Source: DASPXY01 sp038227745 (GTDB taxonomy: Bacteria; Planctomycetota; Planctomycetia; Gemmatales; Gemmataceae). Taken from it: DNA of 11,679 nt. Where the stretch lies: positions 1 to 11,679 of the forward strand of contig JBBRPS010000283.1 of the NCBI GenBank assembly GCA_038227745.1, given 5' to 3'. Below, piece after piece: positions 9,301-11,679 of the stretch. Position 1 is the first letter of the stretch; each line of letters begins with the position of its first letter. A program made the translations under genes and the position numbers. Under the pieces are notes generated by a model. It saw only the letters and a list, made by a program, of their open reading frames with translations, made no database searches and was not told the origin of the DNA.

Positions 9301-10574
9301 ACGGTCAGCTGGTTGAGGTGGGGATGGACCAGGTTGAGGGTGACGTCGAGGTCGTCCACGTTCCCGAAGTTCGGGTCCGTGATGTTCACGGTCATCTGGA
9401 ACGCGGGGGCGTTGAGCGTGACCCCGGGGATGTTGTTCGGCGGCGTCGCCGCGGGCACCGTGGCGTCGGGGATGCCGCCAAAAAGGGTGTTCGTGAAAAC
9501 CTGGGCGGCCACGGCCGGCGCGGCCGCCACCCCGCCGTCGGGGGAGCTGATGTCGGTCGCGATGTGGTTGAAGAGCGGGTTGATGGCCGCCACGGACCCG
9601 TTCCAGAACAACATCAGCTGGCCGCCGACCACCCGGCCGTCGGCCGACCCCTGGGTGAAGGCGATCTGCGGCGCCGCGGCCGGGGAGAAGCCCCCCGAGG
9701 CGTATTGCGTCGTGGTAAAGTTGAACGCGCCGTCGTCGGAGGCGGCCACCCAGACGCGGCTCAGGGTCGCGGGGTTACTGTTCTGCGGCAGCGTGAAGTT
9801 GGTGTTCCAGGCGACGTAAATGGCCTTGGGCTGCTGGCTCCCGGACCGGTCCGGCAGCGTGTTGGCCATGGTGTCCGTCTGCACGACCCCGGTCTTGGGG
9901 TCCGTGAAGCTGGCCAGGTTGGTATCGACGGCCACGACCGGGTTGAACGCCGGATCCTGGTTCAACCAGCGGTAGAAGATGTAGGACCCGTTGGCGGTGC
10001 TCGCGTCCAGGGTCACCTTGGAGGGGGTCGCACCGCTGAAATTGTACTTGACCAGGGCGATGGCGCCGCTGGTGTTGGCATTGTCGTGCTCGGCGGAGGC
10101 GATGTAAAAGTTGTCCAGCGTGTCGAAGGCCAGGCTGGCGTGCTCGTTCTGGGAAAACCTGAGCTGCGGAGCGGAGAAGTCGGTGGGGTCGGGCAGGTTC
10201 GCAACGGACAGGGGGTTGGACCAGGTCCCCCCCGCGTTGGTCGAAGACCAGATGCGCAGGCCCGCGGGGTCGGCGCTGCTCGGGGCAGTGGGGTCATAGC
10301 TGGCCACCGCGACCAGTTTTTGCGAGTTGGACGGGTCGATGACAATCTGGGCGTCGATGAGTGGGTGGTTCGCCTGGGGGTTGGCGAAAGCGGTCGGGAG
10401 GGCCGTCTGGTTGCTGACCAGCGGGGCCGGCAGGACCGACATCAAAATGCGATCTTCCAGGTCTTCGAGGCGCAGGCGCCCGGACGCGGCGCGGCGCGAC
10501 GGACGAGCGTTCTCCCAGCCCCCGTGCTGCCGACGACGTTTGCCAAAGAGCGAGAAGAACGACGACAACTTCAT
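1..10574 (-). CDS. Giant multidomain surface/secreted protein (LEPR-like start, BNR propellers, four P-domains, Big_5-like and cadherin-like repeats), partial at 3' end
   Basis: The frame is open from the ATG at 10574 to the left edge: 3,524 complete codons with no stop, C-terminus outside the window. The start is fixed by an in-frame stop at 10599-10601, no other ATG between, and GAGGGA 7 nt upstream. There is no classical hydrophobic signal peptide. A basic N-terminus leads to LEDLEDRILMS (residues 36-46), like the LEPR-XLL motif of large planctomycete proteins. Domain order by residue: sialidase-like blades 60-350 and 590-790, Big_5-like 824-927, P-domains 381-548, 962-1092, 1307-1513 and 1591-1733, Asp-box propeller 1770-2708, Big_5-like 2727-2842, cadherin-like 2850-3025, then tandem repeats with VNDQP boundaries. 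Family knowledge: P-domains often accompany subtilases, but no protease domain is visible here. Inference: an extracellular adhesion, glycan-binding or structural protein. TTA, CTA and TCA codons are very rare, which creates long false antisense frames. The only cysteines are residues 2387-2388. Confidence 0.95.
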   Translation of the reverse strand, partial: MKLSSFFSLFGKRRRQHGGWENARPSRRAASGRLRLEDLEDRILMSVLPAPLVSNQTALPTAFANPQANHPLIDAQIVIDPSNSQKLVAVASYDPTAPSSADPAGLRIWSSTNAGGTWSNPLSVANLPDPTDFSAPQLRFSQNEHASLAFDTLDNFYIASAEHDNANTSGAIALVKYNFSGATPSKVTLDASTANGSYIFYRWLNQDPAFNPVVAVDTNLASFTDPKTGVVQTDTMANTLPDRSGSQQPKAIYVAWNTNFTLPQNSNPATLSRVWVAASDDGAFNFTTTQYASGGFSPAAAPQIAFTQGSADGRVVGGQLMLFWNGSVAAINPLFNHIATDISSPDGGVAAAPAVAAQVFTNTLFGGIPDATVPAATPPNNIPGVTLNAPAFQMTVNITDPNFGNVDDLDVTLNLVHPHLNQLTVTLTSPGGVSVNLVNTALNPVDGSAIANQGLPDAANLGVIQGGSPVQFHNAGTVFDTQAPRSIRDATAAAPYVGHFRPEGSLATFIGGGVGTVKGTWRLTITDNIANGANQPPQFLNGWSMGFTSRISTTGFGTDSFLPTTYADGLNNNAAATTARGSFNEVYPQVTPASGTPGVPPSISVAVDNTLGSFSPNQGTIYVAYTGFVSRTASLGDNTDVFLMKSVNGGTTWTSGTGGFGQTRLNDDSAADNFSEGTRPQFMPNVAVDQTTGTLVATWYDARYDAARARVANYITNSLDGGATFSPQTFLNQPKQGTDAITRKTITIEPVPGNQTAAGALGFGNQQGLAVNAGHVYAAYSGNLNAAGASIFIPTVTIAAGPRIIFGDMGPITPTTTTPDGTPVLTDFKVQFDRPVDPASFTGDAVTLEYRNTVTSPSLPPNLIVTGAANFTITPLDQGSNFGPGLPAGNPLATTFRVSLNTPLSGVGTYSYSVQPSIRDDIRSITTTVVPAGPFVTVNATNNPPGNLGQTIADTAPAPTTYTSTIPVSGFPLGQVVFAATVNLHVSNYPFTGDLVVTLIAPDGTNVLLFNQEPAVFGGNPANPGLGPITFDDAAAQTLAGGAPPYAGTFQPDSALSTLAGKNPNGTWTLQIQDFASFNDVSGTFTSWSLSLRPGILTTVTSAGNFVDENQNTITGEAANTNFSYLSGDVFSVPGPNNPATQLPLVLPYSQDTLPLIIPGPHLVSTSVPNNPTTSDNLVLNGTNNALDVTFDRNIQPGSFTAANILRVVGPVGPITTYTLGPAVTFTGGGGSGATGIATIVGGVVTAVAITNPGTGYTSAPTAVFTEAVGGKGINAAGIGTIAGGVVTGVTITNPGIGYATTPSQAIPDGGTLNVPLTIADSLQVNDLTVGLNIAHAQVSDLTVTLIAPDGTQVQLFPIGGSGANLTNTVFDDNVLTAITAGTGPYTGSFRPLPGAIAVSVAAGGSKYKVNDVLTVVGGTFVTAATLKVTAVNAGGAITGIAVLQSGAYTVEPFNPVSVTDVTTPAGKNATFNISYGALNALNGKNYLGTWTLRIVDTAPNGIGGNLLGWSLNPVSVTPNPAGGTPNRTFRITFPTQTVSGTYSFVFGPDTLGNYIKDVNGNAVDTNFNAGVDLLRGGDPINGVLVPNVYASGTINTALPAGRTIDSVINVPDSYLVEGVTLQLSIQHQFDPDLTAVLIAPDGFTTVQLFSGVGTSGSTPHANFTNTTFDDTATFPIQLAVTQPNTGIGAGPFNPQLPLSTFKNVGSLGKWTLRITSKSSTLNGTLVKWTLTLKESVPGSGLGEPIADQFSAAFRIFTQDPTNSVAQDSWTAVGGASLNGGGAAGRIGGLAVDPSDPSGNTVFVAGASGGVWKTTNFLTAGASGPTYVPLTDLGPGFSLNTGSIAVFGRNNDPRQSIVFVATGEGDTGTPGVGFLRSVDGGRTWRLLDSTNNADAAGNILPINDPGRDHVFLGTTSFRVLVDPKLSTTGEVIVYAALGSGIWRSIDTGKTWTLLQAGNATDIALSAGSAGFNGNLQILYGAIRGSGVYYTTNAPTALTMSIRTGGQGVGTRRDTDVNPDTEIPVAAPSATPNGSKGRITLAAPALSGNPLQDTLQEGWLYALVEQGGAFEGLYMTKDFGLNWTKVRLPVKGAGPKQIPTNDDSIATDYSVIGSKKFPQGAYNQSLAVDPNNPNIVYMGGTSDGNPFGFIRIDVTKLQDVYAVVPFDNSNNDGGKVQFQTTGAINVKPANTSGLNGPLGPGLPFGLLSAPGAYFNQLRDPNAPFVTPASLQYENVANFTNLGEDALWMPFDGGGLGGTDQHELIAIRDPLTGRTRLIFGDDQGVWTGTDRGDGMVDAGIGTAASTLGSRNGNIQITQFYYGAAQPSTLAADLAGAMFYGSAQDDGAPVSDPHVLDNGNIGWNGPGGDYGGVATDQTGSGSSYQYAWPCCGATPLASDFFLYTNPTIGQVSRVTGLLQPGDDPAAGTGQWPFTGGANFAVNPIDPTSIVMSSFAGRIFFTSGPSIGTGIQWVPIANPSDLDGAQSFAMAFGAPANANAALSDFIYVGTNGGNIFVTFTGGGVGAPWTNLSAGLSGGGVQAIVTNPMRGSREAYAVTSGGVFWMADSGAAGATWVNLTGNVFSAALTRVLYNDPAQALATLKSLKAIQADWRYAIPDNLANPLGPKHPVLYVGGEGGVYRSLDKGVNWTYFPDITIDGALQAGGLLPSADVRDLDLTLGNINPKDGTPFQPYGRNMLVATTYGRDTFAIRLDDQIKVPGGNALFTYAVSPVAGPHVVSLSGIPGGGGMVGIQVTFSGPVDPVTFTLADVTGVTDPFGAPVALSLVMDITPGGTLHNVYEIVFAAPSPAFGFYHVSLGTNISDFSGDRLDQNQNFINGENPGDIYSARFLYQPFVNNAPVLGVATATVTSANEDDTTATIPGMSVNAFVTALSAPGITDPDNTTVPGYGTNTPATTAPVGIAVTGVDNTNGKWQFSLDNGTTWTDFGAPTATAARLLEANSNGIVSPDLIRFLPNINWSGTATFTFRAWDLTSGLSVYGADGGTADTTTNGGSTAFSSTPATATIAVNFVNDQPSFTAVNPPSATEDGGAQMVPTWVKTFNPGGAPDANESGQTVLAYHVTVLTNPSLYTAGGQPMVDNSGNLTYTLKDGVSGTSNFTVTVQDNGGIQAATAAVVAGGSGYKVGDLLTVQNGIGTAAQLQVTAIGAGGAITAVTIVQPGAYTTPPTNPVMVMDTTTPAAMNAQFTLTFDGVDTSAAQTFTITVLFVNDQPTFTASNPPPVAEDTTAPQTVTGWAVFNPGGAPDANELVQTVKKYTVSGVSDPAGLFAAGGQPTVDNSGNLHYTLNPNVSGTSDFTVTVQDNGGTQALTAAVFAGGSGYKVNDLINVVGGAGTAAQLQVTTIGAGGAVTGVIVVLSGAYSIQPTNPVSVTDVTTPAGKNAKFTLTFGGLDTSASQNFTLTVNFVNDQPTFTASSQIANEDTGAHTVPNWAAFNPDGAVPSAANEAGQKVLAYTVSNVTDPSLLFVVAPSVDTSGTLTYTLNPNVSGMATFDVKVQDDGGTAAPGSFDTS
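372..611 (-). repeat. GGSGYKV-NPVSV module, copy 1 (in the second tandem repeat)
   Basis: Residues 3322-3401 (80). Key segments are AGGSGYKVNDLINVVGG, AAQLQVTTIGAGGAVTGV, SGAY and NPVSVTDVTTPAGKNAKFTL. From memory of the family, GGSGYxVGDxLTVxGG...SYTxxPTNPVS...GATF segments are common in phage tail fibres and other structural proteins. Bases 391-438 are identical to 6166-6213 in copy 3. Confidence 0.85.
963..1202 (-). repeat. GGSGYKV-NPVSV module, copy 2 (in the first tandem repeat)
   Basis: Residues 3125-3204 (80). Segments are AGGSGYKVGDLLTVQNG, AAQLQVTAIGAGGAITAV, PGAY and NPVMVMDTTTPAAMNAQFTL. It occupies the same place in its host repeat as copy 1. It differs from copies 1 and 3 at 9 of 48 bases in the stretch where those two are identical. 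Confidence 0.85.
2451..5267 (-). other. Large Asp-box (BNR / VPS10- or GH74-like) beta-propeller region
   Basis: Residues 1770-2708, about 940 long. It opens with SWTAVGG and RIGGLAVDPSDPSGNTVFVA and closes with LVATTYGRDTFAIRL. Asp boxes of the S-x-D-x-G-x-x-W type are SVDGGRTW (1877-1884), SIDTGKTW (1944-1951), TKDFGLNW (2075-2082) and SLDKGVNW (2638-2645), plus weaker ones. The length is enough for a ten-bladed or double propeller. Such folds include sortilin/VPS10, xyloglucanases and sialidase-like proteins. I see no catalytic residues that would decide an enzyme activity, so a binding role is equally possible. Confidence 0.8.
3411..3416 (-). other. Vicinal cysteine pair (possible vicinal disulfide)
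   Basis: Two consecutive TGC codons encode C2387-C2388 in the context W-P-C-C-G, inside the large propeller. A check of every gca and aca triplet in the plus-strand phase matching this frame found no other Cys codon in the visible 3,524 residues. Vicinal disulfides are known in some extracellular ligand-binding proteins. Disulfide formation here is inference. Confidence 0.8.
5376..5804 (-). other. P-domain 4
   Basis: Residues 1591-1733. Recognised by IDSVINVPDSYLVEGVTLQL, DLTAVLIAPDG, NTTFDDTA, LGKWTLRITSKSS and LVKWTLTL. It has normal length without an inserted module. It separates the interrupted Big_5-like domain from the large Asp-box propeller that begins about 35 residues later. Confidence 0.85.
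6036..6656 (-). other. P-domain 3, interrupted by a phage-fibre-like module
   Basis: Residues 1307-1513, about 207 long against about 131 for P-domain 2. The first part reads DLTVTLIAPDGTQVQLF, NTVFDDN and YTGSFRPLPG. The last part resumes at YGALNALNGKNYLGTWTLRI and LLGWSLNP. Between them lie about 79 residues (1396-1474) of the GGSxYKVND module that is also found in the C-terminal repeats. Comparison with P-domains 1 and 2 puts the insertion between the FRP strand and the GTWTLRI strand. Confidence 0.85.
6153..6389 (-). repeat. GGSGYKV-NPVSV module, copy 3 (inside P-domain 3)
   Basis: Residues 1396-1474 (79). Segments are AGGSKYKVNDVLTVVGG, VTAVNAGGAITGI, SGAY and NPVSVTDVTTPAGKNATFNI. The host is a P-domain, not a cadherin-like repeat. 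Its C-terminal end is identical in DNA to copy 1 over 6166-6213, and the stretch GTACGCCCCCGAC a little further along is also shared. Confidence 0.85.
6678..6929 (-). repeat. Glycine-rich 42-residue tandem repeat, two copies
   Basis: The two 126-bp units (6804-6929 and 6678-6803) encode GIATIVGGVVTAVAITNPG-TGYTSAPT and GIGTIAGGVVTGVTITNPG-IGYATTPS. The pattern GGVVTxVxITNPGxGY resembles repeats of phage and bacterial fibre proteins. It lies between the N-terminal half of a Big_5-like domain and P-domain 3. Confidence 0.8.
7299..7691 (-). other. P-domain 2
   Basis: Residues 962-1092. Motifs are GDLVVTLIAPDGTNVLLF, ITFDDAA, YAGTFQPDSALSTLAGK, NPNGTWTLQIQD and FTSWSLSL. At about 131 residues it is the most canonical of the four copies and serves as the reference length. 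It follows IRDDIRS and precedes AGNFVDENQNTITGEA, two segments that are normally close together at the end of planctomycete Big_5-like domains. It may therefore be inserted in the last loop of the preceding Ig-like domain. Confidence 0.85.
8931..9434 (-). other. P-domain 1 (proprotein-convertase P / Homo B type), lying between sialidase-like blades
   Basis: Residues 381-548. The pattern is that of a P-domain jelly roll: DLDVTLNLVHPHLNQLTVTL, then SPGG, a VFDTQAPRSI segment, YVGHFRPEG, and GTWRLTITDN followed by LNGWSMGF. BNR-like strands are found both before it (Asp box SSTNAGGTW at 110-118) and after it (SVNGGTTW at 646-653, SLDGGATF at 718-725). It therefore appears to sit within, or split, an N-terminal sialidase-like propeller. 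The split is inferred from order only. Confidence 0.8.
10434..10469 (-). other. LEPR-XLL-like N-terminal motif of the giant protein
   Basis: Residues 36-46 read LEDLEDRILMS, after a basic stretch (RRRQ, RPSRR). Planctomycetes and some other bacteria carry a motif of the form LEPLEDRxLLS or LEPRxLLS near the N-terminus of very large, probably exported proteins. It usually takes the place of an obvious signal peptide. The position and the LEDRILMS core fit. How it acts in export is not established by this sequence. Confidence 0.75.
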
Positions 10575-10581
10575 GAGTGCA

Positions 10582-10587
10582 TCCCTC
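10582..10587 (-). promoter_or_regulatory. Ribosome binding site of the giant gene
   Basis: GAGGGA on the minus strand lies 7 nt before the ATG at 10574. It supports that ATG as the start. The only upstream in-frame stop is TGA at 10599-10601, with no other ATG between. Confidence 0.75.
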
Positions 10588-10715
10588 GGCTGAGAGGTTC
10601 AGGGGCATTGCGCCGCAGTCAGGAGACGGTCCGCTCGCTGCTGCCGCGTCGATGGGAGTTCGGGGGGCGGGAACGGTTTGCGGCTTCATCCACAGTGAGG
10701 GGAGACGCGAGGGCC

Positions 10716-10828
10716 GGCTTCACCGGCGGCCGCACGCGACAGGACACCTTTACGGTCCGGAGACGATCCCTGCCCTCGATTCCACTGATTTTCGTACGCC
10801 AAGTCAACAAAATTCCGCGGCGGTGCGA
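10716..10828 (-). repeat. Upstream duplicated block, proximal copy
   Basis: This block of about 113 bp aligns with 10991-11100. Shared features are the promoter element with its GTACG spacer, a GTAAGG-like segment, GTCNCGTNCG and GGTGAANCC, in the same order and at similar spacing. Identity is patchy: roughly 70% in the best parts, judged by eye. Confidence 0.5.
10779..10807 (-). promoter_or_regulatory. Proximal sigma-70-like promoter candidate for the giant gene
   Basis: TTGACT (10802-10807) and TGGAAT (10779-10784) are separated by exactly 17 nt. They match 5/6 and 4/6 of the housekeeping consensus. Transcription would start near 10772 and leave a leader of about 200 nt. The element lies in a locally AT-richer patch and is conserved in a second copy 272 bp upstream. 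Confidence 0.5.
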
Positions 10829-10846
10829 GGCTTTTCCGGTTCTCCC

Positions 10847-10865
10847 GGGCCTTCCGGAAGGGCCC
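10847..10865. promoter_or_regulatory. Palindrome upstream of the proximal promoter
   Basis: CCTTCCGGAAGG (10850-10861) is a perfect 12-bp palindrome. With one bulged base it extends to GGGCC...GGCCC. It lies about 40-45 bp upstream of the proximal -35 element, a plausible place for an activator site. A chance GC-rich palindrome cannot be excluded. Confidence 0.25.
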
Positions 10866-10990
10866 ACCGATCTCCGTGCAGGCGTCGCCGAACGGTCCCA
10901 GAACCCTGAGCCCGGAAGGGATTTCCCGCCCCATCCCTACCCCAGCTCCTGAGTCATGGTTTGCTGAGATATACCCGACCGGGATGGCAA

Positions 10991-11100
10991 GGTTTCACCA
11001 GAATTCGTACGGGACGTGGGTCCTTACCGTTTTCGCGGTTCCGTCATTTCATTGCACTACCTTCCGTACCCCAAGTCAATAAGATTTAACGGCTGCGGGG
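10991..11100 (-). repeat. Upstream duplicated block, distal copy
   Basis: Partner of 10716-10828, offset by about 272 bp in direct orientation. It holds the distal TTGACT promoter element and GGTGAAACC. It lies between the small gene remnant and the proximal copy. Confidence 0.5.
11051..11079 (-). promoter_or_regulatory. Distal copy of the promoter element
   Basis: TTGACT (11074-11079), 17-nt spacer, TGCAAT (11051-11056). The spacer shares TGG-GTACG with the proximal copy. It points to the giant gene, whose start is about 480 nt downstream. It may be a second promoter or a relic of the block duplication. Confidence 0.45.
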
Positions 11101-11173
11101 GAGTTTGCCGGCGGGGCAGCTCGGAGTTTTTCCTTCTCTGCCGGGGCTGGCGATGATTCCTCGGGAGGGGGCG

Positions 11174-11466
11174 TCACCACACGATGGTATCGACGGCCGC
11201 GCGGACCTCGTCCCTCGAGTTTCGGCGGGGCCTTTCGGGCGCCACTGCTGGCCGGTGAAGTTGTGCTCCTTCACGTACTTGCCCAGGGGGGTGGACGCGG
11301 GGACGTCGCCGACGGTCACTTCGAGGACGGCGGGCTTGTCGCAGTGGAGGCACTTGTACTCGGCGAGCACGCGCTCGCCCTGGAGTTTGCCGGGCGGCGC
11401 CTCGCCGCGGGCGCGCTGGGACCACCCTTCCGGGGCGGAAAAGCGGAACCCCTCGCGCGCATTCAT
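11174..11466 (-). pseudogene. Remnant of a small planctomycete protein gene, ends in different frames
   Basis: The start at 11466 has AGAGG 8 nt upstream and encodes MNAREGFRFSAPEGWSQRAR, with ER-x-LAEY-KCLHC and LGKYVKEHNFTGQQW. The coding character is good up to about residue 78, including a C-x-x-C pair at 39/42. After that the frame becomes arginine- and proline-rich and runs on to a stop at 11086-11088. In the next frame, the stretch before the stop at 11174-11176 reads SRDEVRAAVDTIVW, which looks like a natural C-terminus for the FRFxxPEGW type of small protein (DUF1795/PsbP-like in general shape). I infer an out-of-frame internal deletion near 11210-11232, leaving about 97 codons. The alternative is an intact 126-residue gene at 11086-11466. 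Exact family and function are unknown. Confidence 0.55.
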
Positions 11467-11679
11467 GATGCGGCCTCTGTGTCTCCCGGCCCGGCTCTCG
11501 GGGTGAGCACCGGCGTGGAGAAGGAGGGTTGAGGGTGGAAGACTTCTTTATCCTCAATCGTCCGGTCGATCCTGTCAACTGGAAATCCCCGAGTTTCGTC
11601 CGAATAGTGGATGAGCCACAGCGAGCGGCGGGGCTTGCCCGGCTCTGAGAGTCTGTCCGGGAGGGAGGTGGGGGGCAGC
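11463..11679 (-). CDS. Possible C-terminal end of an unidentified gene, runs off right edge
   Basis: A minus-strand frame is open for 71 codons from the right edge to a TGA at 11463-11465. It overlaps the start of the next gene as ATGA, the usual sign of translational coupling. A middle part reads SLWLIHYSDETRGFPVDRID. No family is recognised, codon use is mixed, and an open frame of this length is not rare at this GC content. The same stretch contains TTGACA (minus strand, 11573-11578), so it could instead be the upstream region of the small gene remnant, although no good -10 is visible. Confidence 0.2.
   Translation of the reverse strand, partial: LPPTSLPDRLSEPGKPRRSLWLIHYSDETRGFPVDRIDRTIEDKEVFHPQPSFSTPVLTPRAGPGDTEAAS

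Larger units (their letters stand above)
10602..11085. other. Non-coding upstream region of the giant gene
   Basis: No convincing gene is seen on either strand. Short open frames here are low-complexity, lack family features and cross the promoter elements. The region holds the leader, two promoter-like copies, a small hairpin (10713-10727: GCCGG, loop TGAAG, CCGGC on the minus strand) and a palindrome at 10847-10865. No run of T follows either hairpin, so neither looks like an intrinsic terminator. Confidence 0.6.

Noticed and set aside
10571..10582. Four-codon frame ATG CAC TCA TGA overlapping the giant gene's start
   Set aside because: Its ATG overlaps the Shine-Dalgarno itself, so it would have no ribosome site. 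It is most likely a coincidence.
10686..10934. Minus-strand open frame of 82 codons upstream of the giant gene
   Set aside because: It crosses the proximal promoter element and palindrome, has no recognisable domain and no conservation pattern.
7464..10952. Plus-strand open frame of 1,162 codons
   Set aside because: It lies in the same codon-aligned antisense phase as the frame at 2145-5357 and shows the same biased composition. It runs through the start of the giant gene into the non-coding region.
11107..11151. Imperfect inverted repeat (GCCGGCGGGGCAG / CTGCCGGGGCTGGC) downstream of the small gene remnant
   Set aside because: The stem has an internal loop, the loop is long and no T-run follows, so a terminator call is not supported.

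Overview
The window looks like part of a Planctomycetota chromosome, probably of the Gemmata group. This is inferred from the high GC content, from a giant secreted-type protein that starts with a planctomycete-style LEPR-XLL-like motif (LEDLEDRILMS), and from the mix of sialidase/BNR propellers, proprotein-convertase P-domains and cadherin-like repeats. No rRNA, tRNA, CRISPR array or insertion sequence was recognised.

About 90% of the window (1-10574, minus strand) is one uninterrupted reading frame that runs off the left edge. At least 3,524 codons are visible and the C-terminus is missing. From the N-terminus the chain reads: LEPR-like motif; sialidase-like blades; P-domain 1; more sialidase-like blades; an Ig-like (Big_5-type) domain; P-domain 2; a second Big_5-type domain interrupted by a glycine-rich tandem repeat and P-domain 3; P-domain 4; a large Asp-box beta-propeller; a third Big_5-type domain; a cadherin-like domain; then about 196-residue tandem repeats ending in VNDQP that continue out of the window. 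Several domains sit inside others. A roughly 80-residue GGSGYKV...NPVSV module, resembling phage tail-fibre modules, occurs three times: twice inside the C-terminal repeats and once inside P-domain 3. Two of these copies, 5.8 kb apart, share 48 identical bases. The only two cysteines in the visible chain are adjacent.

Upstream of the giant gene (10602-11173) is an apparently non-coding stretch with two diverged copies of an approximately 110-bp block. Each copy carries a TTGACT-N17-TGNAAT promoter-like element pointing at the giant gene. A good Shine-Dalgarno (GAGGGA) lies 7 nt before its ATG.

Further right (11174-11466, minus) is a small gene remnant whose two ends lie in different frames, best read as a decayed planctomycete small protein. 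The last 217 bases may hold the end of another minus-strand gene, but this is weak. No enzymatic system or operon is evident. The main content is one giant, probably cell-surface or secreted, adhesin/propeller-type protein and its promoter region.
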